A stretch of 7,327 nucleotides of DNA from Prevotellaceae bacterium UBA5903 (GCA_002431845.1 DJEH01000071.1:1-7327); one strand, 5' to 3'; shown: positions 1 through 7,120, counted from the stretch's first letter. Numbers and translations: made by a program. Notes: generated by a model not told the origin, from the sequence alone.

Positions 1-228
1 TTGTTTTGCTTATAATGCTTTAATTTAGCTCTTAACTACGAGAGTAAGCGCTAAGTTTTTCATATTTACTTACTTTATAAGTTGTAAATATATATAATAA
101 GTATTAATTGTATTCGTGGGGTAATAAAAGATGTTAAAATACAATCAATCAATAAAAAAAGACAAGTAAACGACCTAAGATGGTACCATAGAGTAGCTTT
201 GTTGGTAAGAATTATGATTGTAAAATAC
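1..228. other. AT-rich intergenic stretch without a recognisable gene
   Basis: Downstream of the operon terminator I see no coding region, tRNA or insertion sequence end. It holds a weak AT-rich inverted repeat (62-69 with 84-91, plus an inner 4-bp stem), a 10-bp palindrome ATGGTACCAT (180-189), and a 12-codon reading frame on the minus strand (63 down to 25). None is strong enough to call. The next gene to the left is outside the window. Confidence 0.6.
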
Positions 229-268
229 AAACGACAATAGAGCGATGATAATGCCTCTATTGCCGTTT
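229..268 (-). terminator. Terminator at the end of the RiPP operon
   Basis: Arms 255-268 and 229-242 pair over 14 bp on the minus strand with one G-T wobble and a 12-base loop. The second arm ends GTTT and is followed by GTATTTTA, an interrupted T-rich tract. It lies 25 bases after the barrel gene's stop codon. Position and structure fit operon termination. Confidence 0.65.
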
Positions 269-293
269 ATACAAAAGATATAAGTTTCTATGT

Positions 294-2570
294 TTACTTT
301 TTCTCCTCAATTTGCTTGTATTGCTGTATGCTCTCAGCACTACTTCTGTGTTGCACTTTTTTACCACCAGAGAAATTCCATGTTAAGGAAAACGTAAATA
401 ATAAAGGTTTGGTTACGTTGTGATAATAAAACGTATAGCCATCTCCTTCCATGCGGCTTTTACGTCCCTTTGCCCAAATTGTTGAATAGAGCGAAAGCCG
501 TAATTTCTCTTTGCATAAGGATTTCCACAAAGAAGCGTTTAAATCGCCAACAGGTTGCCAATAGTAATTTTCAAAGTTTATCTTTGTTTCCCAGTAACCA
601 TTGATTGCCCCTCCAAATGTAGAGGTAAAATTAAAGTTGTTATCCCATCTGAACTTTCCGCCCCACTTGCCGTTAATATGTTTATTTTGCAAATTGCATC
701 TTATTTGCATAGCTTCTGCTTGTAGCTTTAAGTTCCACCATTTTGTAGGTGAGTAAGCAAACTCCATTCTGGCTGCTATTGCCTGGCGATACTTGCCATT
801 TGCGGGCTTCGACCATGTAATATTGTTGTTCAAGTCGTCAGTGCCATGCTTATAATAAATAGGTGATAGCTCTCGCGTGTACATCAACATAGCCGAAATA
901 TATTTGTTAAAAGCCATGCGAAGTATTGCATTATGTTCTTTAGGAGTATGGAGCGTTGAATTTCCTGTAGTATAATGATAGGGAGTAGAATATTTGTGAT
1001 AATTATTAATAACGCTATAAGGCATATCACTAATTGAGTATTGATAGATTAAGCCTAACATACGTTCTTTTTGGGGATTAATAATCCACATCAAGTTGCC
1101 TTGTGGACACAAATGAACTTTGCTAAAGGTTGTAGTTTGCTCTGATGTAACCACTTTCATCCTATTGTATTGTAATGTCAGCCCAGCACTATACATTAAT
1201 GTTTTTGCTAACCCAGAAACATTTGCATATATAGATGGGATGTGTGCATCAGCTTTATTCCTAAGTTCTTCAGCATAATCGTTATAATGTATATATTGAT
1301 ATCCAGCTCCAACTATCCATTCGCCACCTTTTGCATCTTTGTGAGTGTATTGAGGCTTTATATTGAACATATTGGTTTTCTCGTTCGTTTTATTAGCTGA
1401 TATATTTAGTTCGTCTTTATCCTCAAGTTGCTTTAAGTTGTAATTTTGAAGAAGGTAGTCAGCAGTAAGTTCAAAGTTTGATCCCTTTTGGTCTGTATTT
1501 AATGTATATTTTGCAACAGTTTGTTGTATGAATTTGCTTTCAGGACCATGCAACTGTATATCGCTTTTTTGCTCATTTTCAGTCCAAATATTTGTAATGG
1601 TGTTATGCTGTCTGTTTTTAATTGCCATATTTCCTATGTATTCAGACAAAGCAAGTTGTGAGTTTTTGTTTAGTTCGTAGCTTATATTTAAGCGATTACC
1701 AAAGTTATTCATCCATGAGCGAGATTTTGAGGATACATTTGTTCGCTCTCCTGTGTTATACAAAAAATCATTAGTTGCATCCTCTATTAACTTTCGGTGT
1801 GAAAGAATGACATAATAGTTGATGGTGCATTTACCTGTACTTGCATCAAAAACAAAAGTTGGTGAACTTTCGGTTATTCCATAAGTTTTTATTGTTGTTG
1901 CTTGTACGTTTAAATAGCCTGAATATCCTCCATTCTTTTCCTTTTTAGTTATGATGTGGATTGTCCCACCTTTATGTGTTGCTCCTTCACCAATTGAAAG
2001 GAAGTCTACTTGGATGTTTTCTATACGTTTGGGCAAAAGTGCAGATAGTTCTTCTTGTGATGTTATTTTTACTCCATTAACATATACAATAGGCAGTTTG
2101 CCAAAGAGCATGATTTTGTTATCTGTCACACTCATTCCTGGCAAATAAGCAAACATATCTTGTACTGTAGTGCAATTTTCAAGTCCAGAGCCTTGCGGAT
2201 GCATACTATACCCTTTTGCATTATTTTTAATGCGACTACTTGTAACTATAGCCATATTAAGTAAATGCGGGTTATTATACATCTTAATAGTTCCTACATT
2301 TTTATCTTTAAAGCAATGATACACATTTTGATAGCCAATGTATGAAAATAATAAAATACCTTCGTCTACATTGCTTTCAAGCATAAAGTTACCTTTTTCG
2401 TCAGTGGTAGTTTTTGTAATATATGAAGAGTCTACTTTTGAAAGTAAAAGAGCATTTGCCCCAATAAGTGGATGATTATTTTCATCTACGAGTTTTCCTG
2501 TGATTGTTTGGGCACAAGAAAATAATGTAAAAAAAGACAAAATAGCGATTGATAAAATAAATCTTTTCAT
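294..2570 (-). CDS. TonB-receptor-like outer-membrane beta-barrel protein, last gene of the RiPP operon
   Basis: Seen: 758 residues. An N-terminal signal (residues 1-20) has a hydrophobic core and ends FSCAQ, so signal peptidase I cleavage after SCA is likely; the Cys at 19 gives a poor lipobox with Phe at -2. Residues about 22-100 resemble the carboxypeptidase-regulatory-like/CarboxypepD_reg domain (TITGKLVDENNHPLIGANA, then DEKGNF and FSYIGYQ). Residues about 130-210 look like a degenerate TonB plug (VQDMFAYLPGMSV, IVYVNGVKI, GGTIHIITKK). The rest, about 215-735, alternates polar and aromatic residues like a transmembrane beta-barrel of the OMP_b-brl_3 type and closes with LLFTFSLTWNFSGGKKV, followed by a polar tail of about 20 residues. 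I see no clear TonB box and no SusD partner, so it is not a standard SusC. The gene starts 53 bases after the maturase stop with no terminator between, so it is very likely co-transcribed. Inferred role: moving, sensing or protecting against the modified peptide at the outer membrane. An ordinary nutrient receptor remains possible. Barrel family is firm; function is not. Confidence 0.88.
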   Translation of the reverse strand: MKRFILSIAILSFFTLFSCAQTITGKLVDENNHPLIGANALLLSKVDSSYITKTTTDEKGNFMLESNVDEGILLFSYIGYQNVYHCFKDKNVGTIKMYNNPHLLNMAIVTSSRIKNNAKGYSMHPQGSGLENCTTVQDMFAYLPGMSVTDNKIMLFGKLPIVYVNGVKITSQEELSALLPKRIENIQVDFLSIGEGATHKGGTIHIITKKEKNGGYSGYLNVQATTIKTYGITESSPTFVFDASTGKCTINYYVILSHRKLIEDATNDFLYNTGERTNVSSKSRSWMNNFGNRLNISYELNKNSQLALSEYIGNMAIKNRQHNTITNIWTENEQKSDIQLHGPESKFIQQTVAKYTLNTDQKGSNFELTADYLLQNYNLKQLEDKDELNISANKTNEKTNMFNIKPQYTHKDAKGGEWIVGAGYQYIHYNDYAEELRNKADAHIPSIYANVSGLAKTLMYSAGLTLQYNRMKVVTSEQTTTFSKVHLCPQGNLMWIINPQKERMLGLIYQYSISDMPYSVINNYHKYSTPYHYTTGNSTLHTPKEHNAILRMAFNKYISAMLMYTRELSPIYYKHGTDDLNNNITWSKPANGKYRQAIAARMEFAYSPTKWWNLKLQAEAMQIRCNLQNKHINGKWGGKFRWDNNFNFTSTFGGAINGYWETKINFENYYWQPVGDLNASLWKSLCKEKLRLSLYSTIWAKGRKSRMEGDGYTFYYHNVTKPLLFTFSLTWNFSGGKKVQHRSSAESIQQYKQIEEKK

Positions 2571-2623
2571 GTATTAAATTATGACTTATTTGATGAAAAC
2601 ATTAGGATTTGTGTACAATGATA

Positions 2624-3901
2624 TTAATTAGCAAATAATTCATTAAAACGCATCTTTATTTGGTTTTCCTTGTCTTCTTCAGATATAATATTAGGACATT
2701 TATTGGTATTATTTTCACGATGTTTCTGAGAGCATATTGTGCATATAGGTAGTAATGAACATTCAGCACAATATGACTTGATACGCATTTCTGATTTAGA
2801 ACTTGAATCAAATAATACTATATTGCCTTTGTCATCAATGATACCTATTTTATTAGATGAATTAAAGTCTCTTGCTGTACATTTGAATATGTCACCATTG
2901 TAGTTTATAACATACGAGTAGTCATAGTCTGCGTAGCAATAACTTTTAGCACAAGCGGAATCTTCAAAAGCGCATTTAATTCCTTTGCTGATAGCATAAT
3001 CATTGATTTGCTGAACTTTTTCAAACAGTTTTTTTGTTTGTTTTTCTTGCCAAATACGTTGTAATGAAATTTCTATTAGTGTTTTATTTGTACGTTGTAA
3101 TTTAACGATGTCGTCTATTAAGCCTTTAAAAGAAGAAATGTTATCAGATGTATAATTAAATCTAATGTTTATTTTTAGATGTTTGCTAAGAGCGTAGTTT
3201 ATATTTTCTAATACAATGTTGTATGTACCAATACCATTCCAATTTTTTGTTTTATTATGGAATATTTTATTTCCATCAAACGCAATTTGAAAAGATGTTG
3301 GAATATTTAATTCTGATATACTATCAATAAGATTAGGTCTTAACAATGAACCATTGGTAGTAAAATGCAAAGACAAAGCAACATTACCAATTCTACACAT
3401 TTCAGCTATCTTTTTAGCTATTGGTATAGCTCGCTTATTTGCAGTAAGTAATGGTTCTCCGCCAAAGAAGCCTAAACGTATTTTTTTTAGATTTTTGTTT
3501 CTTAATTGCAACGCTATAAAACTTTCTATAGATTTTATAGTTCGTTCGCTCATATATGCTTCATTGTTATGTTTTTCATAGCAATACCAACATCTAAGAT
3601 TGCAATCAAGCGTAGGATTGATAGTTAGCCTTAACACTTTGTCTGAAGATAAAGATTTAATTATATTATGTTTTACTTTTTCTATTTCATCAAACAAAGT
3701 TTCTACTATAATTCCGTTAGAAAGCAATGCATTATAAAAGGTAGGATGAATAGATGATAGTGCATCTATATTGTTTAGATTGTTCAATACAATGTCTGCT
3801 AACTCTTTAACTATAAAAATGGTTTTGTCCCAAGCGTAATTGTAAATGGCATAACGTCCATTATCAATATTATATATCCTATTGTATTTACTCCAATACA
3901 T
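2624..3901 (-). CDS. Radical SAM/SPASM peptide maturase
   Basis: Seen: 425 residues. The radical SAM cluster motif CxxxCxxC is at Cys100, Cys104 and Cys107 (CNLRCWYC), followed by FFGGEP (145-150), which contacts the SAM amino group in this superfamily, and by TTNG (181-184) and FQIAFDG (204-210). The C-terminal part is SPASM-like: Cys322, a 13-residue gap to Gly336, then Cys341, then Cys378, Cys381, Cys387, Cys390 and Cys402, which should bind auxiliary iron-sulfur clusters. Extra cysteines are at 310 and 317. Residues 1-85 (GRYAIYN..WDKTIFIVKELAD..) form a separate N-terminal region that may hold or replace a leader-recognition domain (inference). Known of the family: such enzymes cleave SAM reductively and install thioether or carbon-carbon crosslinks in peptides. 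The product is uncertain, but the adjacent double-glycine precursor fits the Bacteroidales 'GG' radical SAM maturase group (I recall TIGR04148/TIGR04149 for enzyme and target; not checked). Start ATG at 3901 is the first in frame. It lies 71 bases after the precursor stop, behind a hairpin. Cytoplasmic. Confidence 0.93.
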   Translation of the reverse strand: MYWSKYNRIYNIDNGRYAIYNYAWDKTIFIVKELADIVLNNLNNIDALSSIHPTFYNALLSNGIIVETLFDEIEKVKHNIIKSLSSDKVLRLTINPTLDCNLRCWYCYEKHNNEAYMSERTIKSIESFIALQLRNKNLKKIRLGFFGGEPLLTANKRAIPIAKKIAEMCRIGNVALSLHFTTNGSLLRPNLIDSISELNIPTSFQIAFDGNKIFHNKTKNWNGIGTYNIVLENINYALSKHLKINIRFNYTSDNISSFKGLIDDIVKLQRTNKTLIEISLQRIWQEKQTKKLFEKVQQINDYAISKGIKCAFEDSACAKSYCYADYDYSYVINYNGDIFKCTARDFNSSNKIGIIDDKGNIVLFDSSSKSEMRIKSYCAECSLLPICTICSQKHRENNTNKCPNIISEEDKENQIKMRFNELFAN

Positions 3902-3925
3902 ATTAAATATTATAATATAAACACA

Positions 3926-3961
3926 ATACAGGTTGAAAGCGCATTAACATTCAACCTGTAT
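3926..3961 (-). terminator. Hairpin between precursor and maturase genes (probable attenuator or processing site)
   Basis: A perfect 12-bp inverted repeat (arms 3926-3937 and 3950-3961, ATACAGGTTGAA and its complement) with a 12-base loop lies 11 bases after the precursor stop. On the minus strand it is followed by TGTGTTTATATT, which is T-rich but not a continuous T run, so termination is likely partial. Hairpins here are known in RiPP operons to raise precursor mRNA over enzyme mRNA, by partial termination or by protecting the 3' end. A second AT palindrome (3907-3918) sits in the maturase ribosome-binding region. Confidence 0.65.
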
Positions 3962-3972
3962 AATACAAATAT

Positions 3973-4179
3973 TTATTTACCTGTTGGTGGCTTTAATATA
4001 GCTTCTTTACAAGCTTGGCATCCACAATTAATATTAACCCAACCCGAATCTTTGCCGCAGTTGCTATTGTAAATGCTTTCTGATGCAATATGGACATCTT
4101 CAGCTTGGCTAAATCCTCCTACTAAGTGTCCCATTTCATTCCTACTCAAAGGAATAATTTCTGTATTTTTCTTTTTCAT
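3973..4179 (-). CDS. RiPP precursor peptide with double-glycine leader and Cys-rich core
   Basis: Seen: 68 residues. Residues 1-22 form a short charged leader, MKKKNTEIIPLSRNEMGHLVGG, whose LS..EM..LVGG pattern is typical of Bacteroidales GG leaders. Predicted cleavage after Gly22 leaves a 46-residue core starting FSQAED. The core has four Cys (41, 52, 54, 57), three of them in NCGCQAC, a single Trp47 in SGWVNIN, and a cationic, proline-containing end (KPPTGK). There is no signal peptide. Known: GG leaders are removed by C39 peptidase domains of exporters and serve as docking sites for modifying enzymes. The next gene downstream is a radical SAM/SPASM enzyme, so this is very probably its substrate. 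Inferred modifications are Cys thioethers (sactipeptide or ranthipeptide type) or a Trp-x-Asn cyclophane at WVN. The alternative is an unmodified, disulfide-bonded bacteriocin. There is no Shine-Dalgarno, as usual in Bacteroidetes. The start is supported by the leader fit and by the promoter just upstream. Biological activity (antimicrobial, signal or metal-binding) is unknown. Confidence 0.85.
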   Translation of the reverse strand: MKKKNTEIIPLSRNEMGHLVGGFSQAEDVHIASESIYNSNCGKDSGWVNINCGCQACKEAILKPPTGK

Positions 4180-4181
4180 GT

Positions 4182-4214
4182 TTGATATAGATTATGTCTT
4201 GATATAGTTGATAT
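4182..4214. repeat. Three direct copies of TTGATAT in the leader of the precursor gene
   Basis: On the plus strand TTGATATAG occurs at 4182-4190 and 4199-4207, and TTGATAT again at 4208-4214. On the transcribed minus strand this reads as ATATCAA three times, the last copy ending 2 bases before the ATG. They fill nearly all the space between the -7 element and the start codon. They could be a regulator-binding site or a translation-control element; chance in AT-rich DNA is not excluded. Confidence 0.5.
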
Positions 4215-4215
4215 G

Positions 4216-4223
4216 CAAATGTA
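4216..4223 (-). promoter_or_regulatory. -7 promoter element for the RiPP operon
   Basis: TACATTTG on the minus strand is an exact match to the Bacteroidetes -7 consensus TAnnTTTG, 36 bases before the precursor start. The -33 region (about 4243-4248) is only T-rich, without a clean TTTG, so the promoter may be weak or need an activator (inference). Transcription would begin near 4210, leaving a leader of about 30 bases. No comparable element was seen before the maturase or the barrel gene, which fits one operon. Confidence 0.55.
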
Positions 4224-4290
4224 CTATTATTATTTTATTTTAAAAAGTATTTATGTGAAAATCGTATAAAAACTTTAAACAATTATGTTA

Positions 4291-4337
4291 TAAAAAATGA
4301 GGCTCTTGTTATGAGTAAGTAATAACAAGAGTCTCAT
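4291..4337 (-). terminator. Rho-independent terminator of the GH16 gene
   Basis: Inverted repeat just after the GH16 stop: arms 4322-4337 and 4297-4312, 16 bp with one internal mismatch, 9-base loop. On the minus strand the second arm runs directly into six T (4297-4292). On that strand the single mismatch is A opposite C. The position, 12 bases after the stop codon, supports termination of the GH16 transcript before the RiPP operon. Confidence 0.8.
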
Positions 4338-4348
4338 TGTAGGTTAGT

Positions 4349-7120
4349 TTATTTTACGATAATCTTCTTACCATTCACAATGTAAATGCCGTGAGATGCT
4401 TTGTTAGTTTTGCGTCCTTGCAAATCGTAAATAGCAGTTGGTTTTATGCTTATCGTTACTGGATGCACACTTGCAATGTGGTCGAAGTCGATAAGATAGC
4501 ATGATTGTGGATAACTATTTTTGAAGTAAAGTATTGGGTGAGGAATGGGGTAGGTTTTGTTAGTATATGGGTAGAAACCTGCGCCTTTGTCACCATTTAC
4601 ATCCAAAGCATAGCATGTATATCCGCTTGCAGAACCAACGTTGGCGGTTGTGTTCATGCTACCTCTGAGGTAGTTGTTAGAGGCTGATATAGTGGAACCT
4701 GCTTTGACAGCTGGCATAAGTGTTATGCTATCTGCTGCTGTTGGACTGATGAGTAAAGCCCCTGTGTTTTTAGGCAGTATTTTGTTATACTCGCCAATGC
4801 GTGTGAGATTGAGTTCTTGCGATGTGGTGTCTACTGCCACAGCGTAAGCTAAAACATCGTCGGGGATGGTCGTTGCAAATGGCAGATAGATAGACTGGCA
4901 ACTTGTGGTGCCTGTTGTTTCGAGTTTTACGCCATTGTAGTAAGGAACTTCGGCAAGTTCGAACATGTTAGAATAGCCATCTTCATAACCAATGTCGGGC
5001 TTGTTCCATGCATCAAACGAGCCATTGCTCTTCAGTACAAAAGCACCAGGATTGCTACCACCTGCGCGTTTGCCAAGAATAGTGAAATAGCCATAATGGT
5101 CGTATGCACCAAGGCTCGTCAGTTTGAAATCGCAATAGGTAGAGTCGTAAGAAGTCATGAAGCCTTTGTTGCCGTTCTGACCATCTTTGCTGCCACGCCA
5201 TATAAGGTATTGACCATTTTTGGCATTTACAAAGTAGTATTTACCATTGGGCTGACGATGACATACAAAGATATCGTTGTCGGTGTATTTGCTATTAGTA
5301 GCTTTGCGTGCAGAGAGGGTGTTGCTACTATTAGTGAGCACATAGATGGTTCCGTTCTTTTGGTGGTTACGAAGTACAAAAGCTTTGCCATCTTCGGGCA
5401 TGATGATGTCGGACTTTTGGTATGTTTCGATAGCTGTGCGGAAGGTGATAAAGTCTTCAAACGTAGTTTTGCCTTGTGCTGTTGCAATGGCCTCCTCTAA
5501 GTTCTTACGTGCTGGACTATCGTCGGCAGGCGAGCCCATACCATGGTGGCTCAATAGCTCTTGTGCTAACTTGGTGAGCGACTTGATGCGGTTTTCGGCG
5601 AAATGCTTTTGTTGGTAAACACGCACAAAGTCGAAATCTGTTTCGTAAGTATGCGTTAAGTCGGGGTTCTTTGCCCATGTGCCCATACCTACACTTTGGT
5701 TAAGAATGATGTAGTAGTTGTGGTCGTAAGGCCATTGTCCGCGAGCTAATTCGTCGGGATTTTTGCTCTTGGTGTGTGTAAATACTTGTTTGCCATCCAC
5801 ATACCAACGGAACTCTTGATCGTCCCATTCAAAGCCATAAGTGTGGTAGCGGTCGTGCTTGCAAGCCTCGTTAATGCCGCGGCTACCTGTGGCACAATGC
5901 ACTGTGTGCCATGCGCGGTCTTGCGTGTCGATGGTCTCGAATATATCGATTTCGCCATAAGCAGGCCAATCTGCACTTTGGTCATCGGGTATCATCCAAA
6001 TGGCAGGGAAGTTGCCAATGAAAGGATTTATCTTTGCGCGACACTCCATATAACCATAAAGATAGCTAAACTTACCGCTTGAATGAACGGCACCTGTAAT
6101 CATAGGCACGGAGTCGGTGCCTTCGGGAGTAGGCATTGCCAATGTGCAGAGTTTTCCATCCTTAAGGTACACCACATCGGGACTATCCGAAATGTAGCGC
6201 CCCCAAGCAATGTGCGACGGCAATCGGGGTGCACGACACCATTTTGAAGTATCGGGCTCGGTGCCTACGCCTGTTTCAAACTCATCGTTGAAGATGCATT
6301 CATACTCTTCGCTTCCATCTGGTTCGAAGTAAGCTTTTACGATTACATCGCCATCGATGCTATCAGCGGGTATGTTATATTCTTTGGCAGGAACGGTGTA
6401 TTCTTTCCATTGTAGGTTGCCATTAGCATCATACTGCTCACCACGCAAGTTGTAGCCGTGGCGAATGGTCATGCTCTCTGCTTTGTAACCATCGGCAAAT
6501 GCAGTAGGGCGCACGTTTACTTTGGTGAATGGTTTGATGGTATAAGCTAAGCCATCGGGGTCGGACGAATAGATATTGCCATTACGGGTGTCGGTATCGA
6601 GAGTGATACTTTCACCATATACGTTGAGCAAAAAGTCTATCACATAGCCATCAGCACTGCCAAGGGCATTTACACTTGGGTTCCACACCATGCGTGCGCG
6701 ATAATGTCCGGGTAAGCAATCAGAAGTGATTTTGCTTGTAGGCATAGCAGTGCCATCGGTGCTTTGCGCTAAGAGTTCCTTTGAAGTGTCGAACTGCCCA
6801 TCATTGTTGAGGTCTACAAAGAGGTAGCCTTTGAGTGGTTCGCTACTATTCCAACTAACGTTTAAGGTGCTGCCTGCGGCAATGGGAAGCATCTTTTGCG
6901 TTAGGTCGGTATAGGCCATTCCGCTTGTTGGTTGAAGGTTCAAGGTTGCTTTGCCTGACTTCAGTGTGAGCTGCGTTAGCGCTACTGACGACGTAGTGGG
7001 AGTGTTTGTAGCTACTCCTAATGGATAGCTTGTTACTTGTGCATTTGCTCCTAAACTACCACAAAATGGGAGTGTGAGTGCTAGTAAATGGCTTACTTTC
7101 TTGAGTGAAATGTTTTTCAT
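4349..7120 (-). CDS. Secreted multi-domain glycoside hydrolase family 16 protein (laminarinase-like)
   Basis: Seen: 923 residues. A signal peptide (1-28) ends GANAQ. Residues about 45-170 resemble a GEVED-type beta-sandwich domain, with the acidic loop DLNNDGQFD at 103-111. Residues about 171-266 form a second short beta-rich module. Residues about 272-505 are the GH16 catalytic domain, with GEIDIFE at 389-395: nucleophile Glu390, Asp392, and acid/base Glu395, with the extra residue (beta-bulge) of the laminarinase/agarase branch rather than the lichenase EIDIE form. FPAIWMIPDD (371-380) and WHTVHCA (404-410) support the fold. Residues about 506-570 are a helical linker, and about 575-727 look like a repeated ligand-binding fold, possibly ricin-like (weak). 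The end (896-923, AIYDLQGRK...GIYIVNGKKIIVK) resembles the type IX secretion sorting tails common in Prevotella. Expected action: endo-hydrolysis of beta-1,3-linked glucan by the retaining mechanism, at the cell surface or outside; exact substrate is not readable. It has its own promoter and terminator. Richer in G+C than its neighbours. Confidence 0.92.
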   Translation of the reverse strand: MKNISLKKVSHLLALTLPFCGSLGANAQVTSYPLGVATNTPTTSSVALTQLTLKSGKATLNLQPTSGMAYTDLTQKMLPIAAGSTLNVSWNSSEPLKGYLFVDLNNDGQFDTSKELLAQSTDGTAMPTSKITSDCLPGHYRARMVWNPSVNALGSADGYVIDFLLNVYGESITLDTDTRNGNIYSSDPDGLAYTIKPFTKVNVRPTAFADGYKAESMTIRHGYNLRGEQYDANGNLQWKEYTVPAKEYNIPADSIDGDVIVKAYFEPDGSEEYECIFNDEFETGVGTEPDTSKWCRAPRLPSHIAWGRYISDSPDVVYLKDGKLCTLAMPTPEGTDSVPMITGAVHSSGKFSYLYGYMECRAKINPFIGNFPAIWMIPDDQSADWPAYGEIDIFETIDTQDRAWHTVHCATGSRGINEACKHDRYHTYGFEWDDQEFRWYVDGKQVFTHTKSKNPDELARGQWPYDHNYYIILNQSVGMGTWAKNPDLTHTYETDFDFVRVYQQKHFAENRIKSLTKLAQELLSHHGMGSPADDSPARKNLEEAIATAQGKTTFEDFITFRTAIETYQKSDIIMPEDGKAFVLRNHQKNGTIYVLTNSSNTLSARKATNSKYTDNDIFVCHRQPNGKYYFVNAKNGQYLIWRGSKDGQNGNKGFMTSYDSTYCDFKLTSLGAYDHYGYFTILGKRAGGSNPGAFVLKSNGSFDAWNKPDIGYEDGYSNMFELAEVPYYNGVKLETTGTTSCQSIYLPFATTIPDDVLAYAVAVDTTSQELNLTRIGEYNKILPKNTGALLISPTAADSITLMPAVKAGSTISASNNYLRGSMNTTANVGSASGYTCYALDVNGDKGAGFYPYTNKTYPIPHPILYFKNSYPQSCYLIDFDHIASVHPVTISIKPTAIYDLQGRKTNKASHGIYIVNGKKIIVK

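Noticed and set aside
25..63. Minus-strand 12-codon frame MKNLALTLVVKS
   Set aside because: It looks like the start of a signal peptide but stops after 12 codons, with no promoter match upstream and no continuation recognised in another frame.
62..91. AT-rich inverted repeat as a terminator for a plus-strand or neighbouring gene
   Set aside because: Almost no G-C pairs, an internal bulge and no T tract in a useful position.
180..189. Perfect palindrome ATGGTACCAT
   Set aside because: Ten bases only, single copy, no link to a promoter or gene; chance is sufficient.
194..201. TAGCTTTG on the plus strand, a -7 consensus match
   Set aside because: No TTTG box lies at the right distance upstream and no plus-strand gene follows; it also overlaps the region just past the operon terminator.
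2511..2516. Cys19 of the barrel protein as a lipoprotein attachment site
   Set aside because: Phe at -2 fits the lipobox poorly, and SCA-Q is a good signal peptidase I site typical of outer-membrane barrels in this group.
3973..4179. Precursor as a plain unmodified class II bacteriocin
   Set aside because: Possible in isolation, since GG leaders and Cys pairs occur there too, but the directly following radical SAM/SPASM gene makes a modified peptide more likely. Kept as an alternative in the entry.
5096..5500. 134-codon plus-strand open frame inside the GH16 gene
   Set aside because: It lies fully opposite a gene with clear family motifs, its translation shows no recognisable domain, and it has no promoter or leader of its own. 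The same holds for the other overlapping frames in 4505-6082, 1951-2148 and 3354-3581.
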